The translations under genes were made by a program, and so were the position numbers. A stretch of 63,172 nt of DNA from Albibeggiatoa sp964388965. Lineage in GTDB: Bacteria; Pseudomonadota; Gammaproteobacteria; Beggiatoales; Beggiatoaceae. This document shows, piece by piece, positions 34,544 through 43,668 of this stretch (the stretch's first letter is position 1; each line of letters begins with the position of its first letter). The notes under the pieces were generated by a model that was not told the origin of the DNA, did not search any database, and saw only the letters and a list, made by a program, of their open reading frames with translations. The DNA is taken from assembly GCA_964388965.1 (NCBI GenBank), contig CAYMCP010000007.1:1-63172 (forward strand), given 5' to 3'.

Positions 34544-36814
34544 TTAACTTGCTTCTTTAAGAATCTTAGGTGTCACAAAAATTAACAATTCTGATTTCGC
34601 GTCCGAACGACTACGACGTTTAAATAAATTACCTACAATCGGGATGCTACTCAAGAAAGGAACACGTTCGATGGTATTGGTAGAATTCTGCTCATACACA
34701 CCACCTAAAACAACTGTTTCGCCATTGTCTACTAAGACTTCGGTTTTAACTTGACGTCTACTAATCGGTGGTTCACCGCCTGTTGCAGGTAAAAAGTCAT
34801 CCTTAGTTACTTCTAAGTTCATAATCACCCGATCATCTGGCGTAATTTGCGGTGTGACTGTTAGTTGTAAAAACGCATCCTTAAATTGTACTTGCGCAAC
34901 TGCACCAATCCCTGCTGCTGCCTGAAAAGCACGTTGCTGACCTTGATAAATAGTTGCTGCTTTTTGATTGGCGGTAATCACACGTGGACTGGCAACAATT
35001 TCACCACGACCTTCTTGTTGTAAAGCAGATAACTCTAAGTTAAGTAAATAACTCCCAATTTTACCAATTGCTAGACCCAATGCAGCACTGTTACCACTTC
35101 CTAACGTTTCTGGCAAACTAACAATAAAATTTTCACCTTGTCCTTGTGAAGTTAAAGTATTATCTGCGGTAAATGAGGTGCCTGAAGAAAATTCAGTATT
35201 ACCCGCAACTTTACCACCAATTACAATGCCATCACCATTGCCTAAATCTTGATTACCACTGTAACCAAAACGAACACCTAATGCTTTGCTAAAGGTATCT
35301 TCGGCGATTACAATCCGTGATTCAATCAAAACTTGACGTACTGGCGTGTCTAGCGCTGCAAGTAATTCCCTAATTTCAGCTAAACGTTCAACGGTATCTT
35401 GTAAAATCAAAGTGTTAGTACGTTCATCTATGGAAACATTGCCACGACTAGATAAAAATGAATGTCCACCTTCGTTAGAGGTCTGGGTTTTTAGTAATTC
35501 TTCAAAATCTTCTGCTTTTGCATAGTTAATTTGGATATATTCAGTACGCAATGGTTCTAATTTCTTAATAGCTTGCTGATCTTCTAATTCTTGTTTTTCA
35601 CGTTTTGCAATCAAATCTTTTTTATCTACCATGATGACATTCCCAACTTTTTTTATACCTAACCCATTGGCTTCTAAAATAATATCTAACGCTTGATCCC
35701 AAGGCACATTTTTAAGTCGCAAAGTCACGTCACCTTTGACCGCTTCACTGGCAACTAAGTTGAGATTAACGCCGGGTAACTCAGTCAATAACAGTAAAGC
35801 CGCACGTACATCAATTTTTTGGAAACTGAAAGTTACTTTTTGTCCCGTGTAATTTGGTTCTGTCTTCTGTTTTCTTTCTTTCTCTTCTGGCGTTAATTCT
35901 TTAATTTCAATGATGTAAGTATTTTCAGTTTGATAAGCTAAATATTCATATTCACCATTTGTAGCAATACCAACACGTACATTATTACCGCGTTTAATCG
36001 TATCAATGAAACTAACAGGTGTAGCAAAATCAATCACATCTAAGCGGCGATCAAGTTTATCTGGTAGGTCAGTATCTAAAAAATCAATGATAATTTCTTT
36101 TCCTTCTTCTCGCATATCGACCACAATATTAGGATCGGAAAGTGTAATCATAATCAAACCTGCCCGATCTTCTGAACGACGAAAATCCACTTTAGAAATA
36201 TGCGGACCACGAGGCATATAAGTTTGTCTTGTGATATGCGGTGCTGTTTGTGGTGCAAGATTGCGTGGGACAACATGGTTATCATTCGGTACGGTATCGT
36301 GACGAGATGCACTATCGGGGGGAGCATAACTATTTGGTGCTCTATTATTCGGCGCGCCATAGTCGCTATCAACTTCTATTGAGGGTAAGCTGGCTTTGAC
36401 AATTGGGTCATTGCTCGAACCTGTTAGCTGACTCACCTGCGTAGAGAAATTATCCGAAGTAATAGATATACGGTTGCCTTGTCTTCTAATTTCATAGGGG
36501 ACGGCACTGACTAGATTAACTACAACCCGCGTTCTATCAGGGGTTTCAACTGCGCTTACACCTTGTACCGCACCAATACCAATGACTTGAAAACGTTTTT
36601 TTAAATTCAAGCTCGTACCCAAGAAATCCAGAATGATTTTAGCGGGATTATCGGTTGAAAAGGTTAGAGGCTCTGGCGGATTACCTGTAAATAATAAACT
36701 CACTTGCACTTTATTTCCGGGCAAGGAAGAGTGACTGATTTTATCTAGCTGCACAGCGTATACGACTGTACTAAATAGCTGGAGTAGCAACAAATAGAAA
36801 AGATTTCGCTTCAT
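34544..36814 (-). CDS. pilQ: Type IV pilus secretin PilQ
   Basis: The 756-residue outer-membrane secretin lets the pilus exit. It has a signal peptide (MKRNLFYLLLLQLFSTVVYA), an AMIN domain (about 25-110), a low-complexity Asn/Pro/His linker and a second AMIN region (about 200-290). A secretin N-terminal domain follows (FQKIDVRAALLLLTELPGVN), then a KH-like N1 domain, and the secretin core with VASPRVITANQKAA and VPFLSSIPIVGNLF. The start is placed at the ATG at 36814 because it begins the signal peptide; an upstream in-frame start at 36856 overlaps pilP. Last gene of pilMNOPQ. Confidence 0.95.
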   Translation of the reverse strand: MKRNLFYLLLLQLFSTVVYAVQLDKISHSSLPGNKVQVSLLFTGNPPEPLTFSTDNPAKIILDFLGTSLNLKKRFQVIGIGAVQGVSAVETPDRTRVVVNLVSAVPYEIRRQGNRISITSDNFSTQVSQLTGSSNDPIVKASLPSIEVDSDYGAPNNRAPNSYAPPDSASRHDTVPNDNHVVPRNLAPQTAPHITRQTYMPRGPHISKVDFRRSEDRAGLIMITLSDPNIVVDMREEGKEIIIDFLDTDLPDKLDRRLDVIDFATPVSFIDTIKRGNNVRVGIATNGEYEYLAYQTENTYIIEIKELTPEEKERKQKTEPNYTGQKVTFSFQKIDVRAALLLLTELPGVNLNLVASEAVKGDVTLRLKNVPWDQALDIILEANGLGIKKVGNVIMVDKKDLIAKREKQELEDQQAIKKLEPLRTEYIQINYAKAEDFEELLKTQTSNEGGHSFLSSRGNVSIDERTNTLILQDTVERLAEIRELLAALDTPVRQVLIESRIVIAEDTFSKALGVRFGYSGNQDLGNGDGIVIGGKVAGNTEFSSGTSFTADNTLTSQGQGENFIVSLPETLGSGNSAALGLAIGKIGSYLLNLELSALQQEGRGEIVASPRVITANQKAATIYQGQQRAFQAAAGIGAVAQVQFKDAFLQLTVTPQITPDDRVIMNLEVTKDDFLPATGGEPPISRRQVKTEVLVDNGETVVLGGVYEQNSTNTIERVPFLSSIPIVGNLFKRRSRSDAKSELLIFVTPKILKEAS

Positions 36815-36836
36815 GAAAACAGCTCTCATTCTGTAA

Positions 36837-37382
36837 TTAATTTGACGATAAAGCAATAGAACTAATTTGCTCTACATAACATCCAGAACCATCTGGATAA
36901 AGTTCGCGTATTTCAATTTTATTTTCAGTAATATCAATTACTTGTCCGTCATGTTCACCGATATAATCACCCATTTGAATACGATAGGTAATGCCATCAG
37001 CGCGCGATGTTACTAAAGCCCATAAATTATCATCACTATCTAGCAACGTCCCAGTCATATCCAAAGCATCCAGAGGAATTTTTTCCAAACCAACACGGAT
37101 ACGATACGGGTCTGGACGCTCGCAATTACGCTGTGAACCCATGTTATCGATTGAGGTCATTTGCGTTTCTTGACCGTGTAATTCTTCCATTGGTTGAAAC
37201 GGGTCACGCTTATCACTCACTTCATAAAAGTGATTTGGAATGATAGTAAAAGAAGGGATCGGGTCAACTTGTGGGTTTTTTCGTGATTTAATGTCTTCAA
37301 CATATTCTCTTAAATCATCCATATCATTGCCGCCACACCCACCAAGCAGCAACAGTAAAACTAAATACAGTATATTTCGCAT
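36837..37382 (-). CDS. pilP: Type IV pilus lipoprotein PilP
   Basis: The 181-residue protein has a lipobox LLGGC (Cys16), a flexible linker and a compact beta domain (about 85-175, ALDMTGTLLDSDDNLWALV). It links the PilN/PilO inner-membrane complex to PilQ. It lies 11 bp after pilO and 22 bp before pilQ. Confidence 0.93.
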   Translation of the reverse strand: MRNILYLVLLLLLGGCGGNDMDDLREYVEDIKSRKNPQVDPIPSFTIIPNHFYEVSDKRDPFQPMEELHGQETQMTSIDNMGSQRNCERPDPYRIRVGLEKIPLDALDMTGTLLDSDDNLWALVTSRADGITYRIQMGDYIGEHDGQVIDITENKIEIRELYPDGSGCYVEQISSIALSSN

Positions 37383-37393
37383 TGTTGCATTCC

Positions 37394-38029
37394 CTATTTT
37401 TTCTTCTCAGGTGTTTCTACAGCTTCGGTTTCATCCAAGTAGCGATAAATTTGTGCTGTCATTTCCATCGTAAGCGGTTTGCCAGACTCTTTATTTGTAG
37501 AAGTCATGATCGAAATATCATGTTGAGTAACAATACGTGGCATGGCTGCAATCCCACTTACAAAATTACCAAACGCATGATAATCACCATTAAGGCGTAA
37601 TTTAATCGGCAATTTGACATAAACTTGTCCTACTTCCTCTTTACCCGGTTTAAACAGCTCGGAACTTAAACCCGTTGCAATTGCCTGTTGGGAAATATCT
37701 TGAATTAAACCTGCTACTTGTGCTTTATTGGGCAATCTATTTTGCAATTCTTCTAAGTTAGATTTAATTTCACGCAACTGCTCCTGTAGCTTAGGTAGCG
37801 TTGCAGCTTCCCACTGTTTTATCTTAAATGTTTCTTTTAAATTGTTTTCTTTGCTCTCTTTAACAGCGAGCTGTTCTAATTGTTTTTGGGTGTCGAAATA
37901 ATAACCCGCGCCTAGTGCAATAAAAAATAACACCAGCACGACCACAGCCTTAACCGTGACAGGCCAATTAGCGACATTATTGGGGTCGAGATTCTTAAAC
38001 TCTTCTGGGTCTATTTTAAAATTAGCCAT
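37394..38029 (-). CDS. pilO: Type IV pilus alignment protein PilO
   Basis: The 211-residue inner-membrane protein has one transmembrane helix (about 27-47, VKAVVVLVLFFIALGAGYYF), a coiled coil (about 50-100) and a periplasmic ferredoxin-like domain. Its start ATG shares a base with the TGA stop of pilN (TGATG), so the two are translationally coupled. The GTG one codon upstream is less likely. Confidence 0.93.
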   Translation of the reverse strand: MANFKIDPEEFKNLDPNNVANWPVTVKAVVVLVLFFIALGAGYYFDTQKQLEQLAVKESKENNLKETFKIKQWEAATLPKLQEQLREIKSNLEELQNRLPNKAQVAGLIQDISQQAIATGLSSELFKPGKEEVGQVYVKLPIKLRLNGDYHAFGNFVSGIAAMPRIVTQHDISIMTSTNKESGKPLTMEMTAQIYRYLDETEAVETPEKKK

Positions 38030-38616
38030 CACTCTTCATCTCCAACCTGCTTAGGTGCTGTTTGTTGAAATTGCAATTTGAATGTGCTGACAGTACGACC
38101 TTCTTTTTTATTACCACCTTTTTGTTTACGCTCTTGGCGCACAATTTCAATAATCGTTGGATTTTTCATCCATTCGGAGCGTTCTATCGCTTTCATTAGA
38201 GAAGATACACGCGCGTCAGATTGCGCATAACCTTCTAAGTTGATTCTATCGCCTTTTTGCTGCATCAGAGTAAAATACACGCCATCCGGCACTTGTAAAA
38301 CCAATTCATCAAACAGGTGTACAATGCGCGGTCGGCTGATTTCTAGGTCTTGAATCACATTCATACGATCAATCAAACGTTGTTTTTTATCCTCTAATCC
38401 TTTGATTTCTGTAATTTTTTCTTCCATCAACTTGATTTGCTTTTCTAAATAACTATTACGGCTTTGCTGATAATCAATCAAACTCTGCATATACAAATGC
38501 ACCGCTAATACAATAAGACCTGCAACCGCTAAACCGACACCTGCGGCAATACCAAATCTTGCTTCACGTTCTTTTTTAAGCTTTTCGCGCCAAGGCAGTA
38601 GATTGATATTAGGCAT
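38029..38616 (-). CDS. pilN: Type IV pilus assembly protein PilN
   Basis: The 195-residue protein has the short cytoplasmic tail INLLPWRE that binds PilM, one transmembrane helix (about 22-42), a coiled coil and a periplasmic domain. It forms a heterodimer with PilO. It lies 2 bp after pilM and overlaps pilO by one base. Confidence 0.95.
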   Translation of the reverse strand: MPNINLLPWREKLKKEREARFGIAAGVGLAVAGLIVLAVHLYMQSLIDYQQSRNSYLEKQIKLMEEKITEIKGLEDKKQRLIDRMNVIQDLEISRPRIVHLFDELVLQVPDGVYFTLMQQKGDRINLEGYAQSDARVSSLMKAIERSEWMKNPTIIEIVRQERKQKGGNKKEGRTVSTFKLQFQQTAPKQVGDEE

Positions 38617-38618
38617 AA

Positions 38619-39692
38619 TTAATACTCGTCAAATGTGCGTAAAGCTAAACCACAGGCAATCATTAACGATGGTGCGTCAAACATTAATGCTTTTTTGTCT
38701 ACCTTATCGGCTACTGACATGCCAACAAAAGGATTAACGATAGTGACATGACCACCAACTTTATTACTGATATTGTCAACTATACCGTTGATGGACGCGC
38801 AGCCACCTGCAACTAAAATATGCGATAATTTTCCATAAGTCGAAGTAGAATAATAATATTGAATCAAGCGACTGATTTCTTGTGCAACATCTTCTTTAAA
38901 GCTTTCTAATATTGTTGTTTCGTAATCTTCAGGTAGGGTGCCTTCTCGTTTAGCTAATTGTGCCTCGCTATAATTCAAACCGTAAGTGTGTTGAATATCT
39001 TCTGTTAAGCGTTTACCGCCAAACATATCTTCACGAGTAAATACAATGCGATTTTCACCCATAACATTTAGGGTCGTTGTGACAGCCCCCACTTCGACCA
39101 GTGCAATCGTATCTTCCTCCGTGATTTCAGGGTCATTTTTTATCACCATGCGGAATGCAGTTTCTAAAGCGTATTTATCAATATCTACCACGCGAGTTTT
39201 TAATCCACCCATTTCTATTGCGGTAACTCTGGTGTCCACGTTCTCACTTCGGGATACGGCTAGTAAAATATCTACTCGATTTGGTTCTCGTTCATTGGGT
39301 CCTAACAACTCAAAATCTAAATTAACTTCCTCTAAGGGGAATGGAATGAGTTGTTCTGCGTCCATTTCGATTTGCGCTAGAATGTCTTCATCTGACATAC
39401 CGCCTTCCATCGTAACGACTTTAGTCATTACCGCAGGACCAGAAACTGATACAGCCGCATGATCTGCCTTAGGTTTAGCTTTTTTCACCACTCTCGCTAT
39501 TACATCACCGACGGCTTCAATTTCAGTTTCGTTAATGTTTTTATCTACAACTGCATTTTCAGGCAACGGCTCCACGGCGAAACTTTCAACGCGATAACTC
39601 TGACCTGATTTAGTCAGTTCTAGCAATTTCACGGCTGTTGTGCTAATGTCTATACCCACAACGGGTTCGGGTTTTAAGCTGAAGAGACTCAC
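38619..39692 (-). CDS. pilM: Type IV pilus actin-like ATPase PilM
   Basis: The 357-residue cytoplasmic actin-like protein has phosphate-1 motif VVGIDISTTAVKLLEL, phosphate-2 region ALVEVGAVTTTLNV and adenosine motif LVAGGCASINGI. It forms a ring bound to PilN tails. The start is GTG at 39692 with AAGGA seven bases upstream. It is the first gene of pilMNOPQ. The penicillin-binding protein gene often found divergent from pilM is not here. Confidence 0.95.
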   Translation of the reverse strand: MSLFSLKPEPVVGIDISTTAVKLLELTKSGQSYRVESFAVEPLPENAVVDKNINETEIEAVGDVIARVVKKAKPKADHAAVSVSGPAVMTKVVTMEGGMSDEDILAQIEMDAEQLIPFPLEEVNLDFELLGPNEREPNRVDILLAVSRSENVDTRVTAIEMGGLKTRVVDIDKYALETAFRMVIKNDPEITEEDTIALVEVGAVTTTLNVMGENRIVFTREDMFGGKRLTEDIQHTYGLNYSEAQLAKREGTLPEDYETTILESFKEDVAQEISRLIQYYYSTSTYGKLSHILVAGGCASINGIVDNISNKVGGHVTIVNPFVGMSVADKVDKKALMFDAPSLMIACGLALRTFDEY

Positions 39693-39898
39693 AAGTTTTC
39701 CTTTTAAAACCTAGATGTTACAAAGTATACCTATATTACACATTAAGGTTTTCACATAACTATAGATTACATATTACAATTTTTATATATTACTTGTAAA
39801 TAAAAATTTTAACTAATTGATATTACGGATAAACATAAATACTTCTCTGATGTCTGTGTGAAGTGAGTTGGTAACTAAATTCAATCAGAGTTGAAAAT

Positions 39899-40627
39899 TC
39901 ACTGCAAATCTCCCCATAATCCCTGACATAAGCTTAATACAGCTATCGCAGCGGTTTCAGTGCGCAAAATACGCTCACCTAAATGTACAGCTTGATGACC
40001 TTTCTGTTGTAATTGCGCAATTTCCTCATCACTTAACCCACCTTCTGCGCCGATAATAAGTTGTATCGGTTGCTCTGGTATGACAGATTGCACTAAATTT
40101 TGGCTAGCGTGGGGCATGAAAAATAAACTATTTTTAGCAGTGCTTTCTGCAATCCAAGGTTCAAATTCAATAATGTGATTTAATTGCGGTAAAATGGTGC
40201 GTCCACACTGTTCACAAGCATGTTGAATAATTTTTTGCCAATGTTGTTGACGTTTTGTAAAGCGGTCTTTAGACAATGGTGGGCTGCGTTTTGTTAAAAG
40301 GGGCGTTATTTGGGTTACACCTAATTCAACTGCTTTTTGAATCGCGTAATCTATATGCTCGGATTTCGAGATCGCTTGTACGAGGTGTAAATGTAAAGGT
40401 GATTCGCGTGAAACATGATGATATTGCTCAATTTGAAGATAAGCTTGTTTTTTGTGGATATTAGAAATCACAGCACTGTATTCGCCACCTTCTCCGTTAA
40501 ATATAATTAATTTCGTACCTATACGCAATCGTAATACATTAATTACATAGTGGCTACTGTCGGCATCCAAAGTAATATCGGTATGAGTTTGTAGAGTTGT
40601 TGCTATAAAAAGGCGAGTTAAACGCAT
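39899..40627 (-). CDS. rsmE: 16S rRNA (uracil(1498)-N(3))-methyltransferase RsmE
   Basis: The 242-residue SPOUT-fold methyltransferase modifies helix 44 of 16S rRNA. It has an N-terminal PUA-like domain (HYVINVLRLRIGTKLIIFNG) and the C-terminal knot motifs LIIGAEGGLSDEEI and LGERILRTETAA. It stands alone upstream of the pil operon on the same strand. Confidence 0.93.
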   Translation of the reverse strand: MRLTRLFIATTLQTHTDITLDADSSHYVINVLRLRIGTKLIIFNGEGGEYSAVISNIHKKQAYLQIEQYHHVSRESPLHLHLVQAISKSEHIDYAIQKAVELGVTQITPLLTKRSPPLSKDRFTKRQQHWQKIIQHACEQCGRTILPQLNHIIEFEPWIAESTAKNSLFFMPHASQNLVQSVIPEQPIQLIIGAEGGLSDEEIAQLQQKGHQAVHLGERILRTETAAIAVLSLCQGLWGDLQ

Positions 40628-40690
40628 AGATTTTAATCACTTAATTCAGAGTTGTTCTATAAAATTAGGTCTTCCTGCGTCAAATTTAAG

Positions 40691-40734
40691 TGAACGCAGA
40701 TGCGTCCTGTTGGATGACGACGTGGTGTCACAAG
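40691..40734 (+). repeat. Shortened copy of the structured dispersed repeat
   Basis: TGAACGCAGATGCGTCC then TGACGACGTGGTGTCACAAG correspond to the left half of 19387-19490. The right half is missing. It lies in the 242-bp gap between rsmE and the small membrane protein. Confidence 0.5.
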
Positions 40735-40920
40735 TTTAATTTATGAAGAGATTTTTGTTTATAAAATATCAATATGTCGTATAGATAATATTAATTATAT
40801 ATGATTAACCATTTGTTTTTTAAACAAAAATTATTAAAAAATAAATAATTACTAAGGAATTAATATTGCATGTTTTTTCGACACAAAATGTCAAAAGAAT
40901 GTCGAAAGAGGGTGTTATTT

Positions 40921-41142
40921 ATGAAAGCTAAAGTTATTGGATTGATACAAATCTGTGCGGGTTGGATTGGTTTACTAATCGGTGCGGTCATTGGTAGCGT
41001 ACTTGACTTATATTTTTACGGTGCGCTGGGTTCAATCACATCGTATGCCACCTTTTTTGGTGCAGTAATAGGTATCGGGTACACGCTTATATCACTGCAA
41101 ACCGTTTTAAAACAGCATCGAGTAGAAGAAAATCTAAGCTAA
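40921..41142 (+). CDS. Small two-helix membrane protein, unknown function
   Basis: From the ATG at 40921 the 73-residue protein consists almost wholly of two glycine-rich hydrophobic helices (about 7-27, IGLIQICAGWIGLLIGAVIG, and 38-58, YATFFGAVIGIGYTLI) with a short charged C-terminus. The ribosome site GAGGG supports this start. Upstream in-frame starts (40870, 40888) would add a basic N-terminal tail. It overlaps the end of rph by 9 bp, tail to tail. No family recognised. Confidence 0.5.
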   Translation: MKAKVIGLIQICAGWIGLLIGAVIGSVLDLYFYGALGSITSYATFFGAVIGIGYTLISLQTVLKQHRVEENLS

Positions 41143-41847
41143 CGCTTGCTGTTGTTTTGCAAATAATTCCTGAATGCCTCCCCGTGCAAGATTCAGCATT
41201 GTTTGCAACTCATCTTCACGAAAAGCGTGACCTTCCGCCGTTCCCTGAATCTCAATGAATGCACCGGCATCATTAAGGACAATATTCATATCAGTTTCAG
41301 CCTCTGAATCTTCACTATAATCGAGGTCTAGGATTGGTACACCTTGATAAATACCCACAGAAATCGCGGCTACTGCACCGTGAATAGGGTTTTTTTGCAA
41401 TACACCTTGATTCATTAAATTGTTTACAGCATCGACTAATGCGACATAACTACCAGTAATAGCAGCAGTTCGTGTACCGCCATCCGCTTGAATGACATCG
41501 CAATCAACAGTCAGGGTACGCTCTCCCAATGCAGCTAAATCTATCACTGCACGTAGTGAACGACCAATAAGGCGTTGTACTTCTAAAGTTCGACCACCTT
41601 GACGACCTGTATAGGCTTCTCTTTGCATTCTATTGTGTGTTGAACGTGGTAACATGCCATATTCAGCCGTAACCCAACCGCTATTACTGCCTTTTAAAAA
41701 TCGCGGTATACGTTCTTCAGCAGTAATATTGCACAACACTTTAGTATGCCCAAACTCGACCAACACAGAACCTTCTGCATAGCGCGTATAATGGCGCGTG
41801 ATATTAACGTCACGTAATTGATTTGGAGAACGACCGCTAGGGCGCAT
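41134..41847 (-). CDS. rph: Ribonuclease PH
   Basis: The 237-residue phosphorolytic exonuclease trims tRNA 3' ends. It is full length, starting MRPSGRSPNQLRDVNITRHY, with the phosphate-binding RTAAITGS region and SVGIYQGVPILDLDYSEDS. It is intact, unlike the frameshifted rph of E. coli K-12. Confidence 0.95.
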   Translation of the reverse strand: MRPSGRSPNQLRDVNITRHYTRYAEGSVLVEFGHTKVLCNITAEERIPRFLKGSNSGWVTAEYGMLPRSTHNRMQREAYTGRQGGRTLEVQRLIGRSLRAVIDLAALGERTLTVDCDVIQADGGTRTAAITGSYVALVDAVNNLMNQGVLQKNPIHGAVAAISVGIYQGVPILDLDYSEDSEAETDMNIVLNDAGAFIEIQGTAEGHAFREDELQTMLNLARGGIQELFAKQQQALA

Positions 41848-41957
41848 GGTTTATCCTTTTCGTTAAACTGGCAATTCTAACACGTATTAGTCAGCAATAA
41901 GAACGGTTTGTTTTGAGCAAAATAAATACACTTTCATTTATTTCACTTATTTTATTC

Positions 41958-42072
41958 CAATGGTTCGGACACTTTTTTAAAGCATATAATAAAATCAATA
42001 CTTATGAAAGAACGCTTATGTTTGTAACTTATTGAAATATTTAATAATTCACAAAAACTGTCCGAAGTATTG
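41958..42072 (-). mobile_element. 115-bp inverted-repeat mini-transposon (MITE), copy 2, with 6-bp target duplication
   Basis: Reverse-oriented relative of 34411-34526. Its ends (CAATGGTTCGGACA and TGTCCGAAGTATTG) are inverted repeats. Both flanks are TTATTC (41952-41957 and 42073-42078), a perfect 6-bp duplication. The right flank contains the stop codon of ycaR, so insertion hit that stop codon and the duplication rebuilt it. Confidence 0.87.
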
Positions 42073-42261
42073 TTATTCAATCTGTTCAACTTCATCTAAA
42101 GTTAATTTACGCGCCTGTTCTGGCAACATGACAGGAATACCATCATGAATAGGGTAGGCAAGACGCGAAGCTTTACACACTAATTCTTGAGTTTGCTTGT
42201 TATAAATTAATGGTGCTTTCGTTTCGGGACAAACCAGAATATCTAATAAACGTCTATCCAC
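42073..42261 (-). CDS. ycaR: Trm112/UPF0434-family protein YcaR
   Basis: The 62-residue protein starts with RRLLDILVCPETKAPL and has LVCKASRLAYPIHDGIPVML, the family signature; the first CPxC-type pair is reduced to one Cys. The start is a GTG at 42261, eight bases after GGAG, overlapping lpxK by 8 bp. In E. coli the same order lpxK-ycaR-kdsB is seen. kdsB is missing here; the MITE sits where it would begin. Confidence 0.85.
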   Translation of the reverse strand: MDRRLLDILVCPETKAPLIYNKQTQELVCKASRLAYPIHDGIPVMLPEQARKLTLDEVEQIE

Positions 42262-43234
42262 CTTGTTTCTCCTGTAATTTTTGTAATACACGCTTACCAA
42301 AATGACTAGGCAAACGTACCTCAATCGGCAAATACCAATAATTTTTTTTGGCGAATTTACGACATTTTACAGCATCTTTTTCCGTCATGATAACGGGTAA
42401 ATCTTCTTCAAAATCAAAATCTTGTTTTTTAAATACATGATGATCAGGAAAAATATGTGGACGAATTTTACACTGATTATTTAATAAAATATTGAAAAAT
42501 GGTCGGGGATTACCAATTCCAGCCACAGCATGTAATGAGCAACCTAAAAAATAGCCAAGTGGTTGAGTTTCATTGTCATTCAGCACATTGCGTAATGGTT
42601 TTAACGTGTAGTGCATTGTCGTTTCATTCTGCCGCGCCTTACCCTTGACCACAATAAAATCTACCGATTTCAAACGAGTTGGTAACTCACGCAAGGGACC
42701 TGCTGGCAGGCAAAAACCATTGCCAAATCGCCGTTGACCATCAATCACTACGATCTCAATATCTCTTTTTAAAGCATAGTGTTGCAAACCATCATCACTA
42801 ATAATTAAATTACAGCCATGATGCTCAATTAAATGCTTTACACCACGAGCGCGTTTTGGGTCAATAACAACAGGGCAAATTGCACGTTTTGCTAATATGA
42901 ATGGCTCATCACCCACTTCCCGTACTTGATGCACCGATGGGCGCACTGTTTGCGGAAATTGTTTTATTTCACTACCATAACCACGACTAATAATGCCAAC
43001 ATTGTAACCGTGATGTCTGAGAAAATGCGCAAGCCAAATCACAAGCGGCGTTTTACCCGTACCACCAACGTTGATATTACCCACAATAATAATCGGTACA
43101 TCAAAATGGATAGGTTTGAGGAAAAAAAGGTACACCCAACGTCTTAACAGAGCAGTAAAACAAAATATCCACGAAAAGGGTACAAGTAACAGTGTTAAAA
43201 AATGGGAACGATACCAAATATGTTCTAATTTCAT
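42254..43234 (-). CDS. lpxK: Tetraacyldisaccharide 4'-kinase LpxK
   Basis: The 326-residue inner-membrane-associated kinase phosphorylates the lipid A precursor. It has an N-terminal hydrophobic helix (about 12-35), the P-loop VGNINVGGTGKTPLV and the conserved SRGYGS, DDGLQHY and MTEKDAVK motifs. It overlaps exbD by 4 bp upstream and ycaR by 8 bp downstream, so the four genes form one operon. Confidence 0.95.
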   Translation of the reverse strand: MKLEHIWYRSHFLTLLLVPFSWIFCFTALLRRWVYLFFLKPIHFDVPIIIVGNINVGGTGKTPLVIWLAHFLRHHGYNVGIISRGYGSEIKQFPQTVRPSVHQVREVGDEPFILAKRAICPVVIDPKRARGVKHLIEHHGCNLIISDDGLQHYALKRDIEIVVIDGQRRFGNGFCLPAGPLRELPTRLKSVDFIVVKGKARQNETTMHYTLKPLRNVLNDNETQPLGYFLGCSLHAVAGIGNPRPFFNILLNNQCKIRPHIFPDHHVFKKQDFDFEEDLPVIMTEKDAVKCRKFAKKNYWYLPIEVRLPSHFGKRVLQKLQEKQGG

Positions 43235-43665
43235 TGCTGTGCTGGCTGTTCGGCTTCAAAACCTATGCGATTATAACCCAATGTTTGAACGGCTTCTAAA
43301 GCTCTCATAACCGACTGATGCGGTGCATAAGCATCGGCACTGATTAATAAACTAGGATTTTCCTCTGTACCTGCCGCTCTTTCTAACGCCATTGCAATCG
43401 TTTGAAGTGTATCATTGACTAATGCTGTTTCCCATGAATTAATCGCTATCTCGCCTTTTTTGTTAATTAAAATACGGATCGGTTGCGTGGTTTGCTCAGA
43501 TACTTGCTCAGTTTCAGTTTGTGGGAGCTGAATTTGTAACTCTGATTGGCGATTAAACGTCGTCGTCATCATAAAAAAAACGAGTAATAAAAACACAGTA
43601 TCAATTAATGGAGTCAAATTAAGTCGTAAACTACTGACTTCGTTACGGTGTCTACGAAATTTCAT
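43231..43665 (-). CDS. exbD: Biopolymer transport protein ExbD
   Basis: The 144-residue protein has the single transmembrane helix with the proton-carrying Asp (LTPLIDTVFLLLVFFMMTT) and a periplasmic domain. It is the stator partner of ExbB. It lies 3 bp after exbB and overlaps lpxK by 4 bp. Confidence 0.92.
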   Translation of the reverse strand: MKFRRHRNEVSSLRLNLTPLIDTVFLLLVFFMMTTTFNRQSELQIQLPQTETEQVSEQTTQPIRILINKKGEIAINSWETALVNDTLQTIAMALERAAGTEENPSLLISADAYAPHQSVMRALEAVQTLGYNRIGFEAEQPAQQ

Positions 43666-43668
43666 TGT

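Noticed and set aside
42073..42324. Longer start for ycaR at 42324
   Set aside because: The extra 21 residues lie inside lpxK in another frame and are unlike the family; the GTG at 42261 has a good ribosome site.
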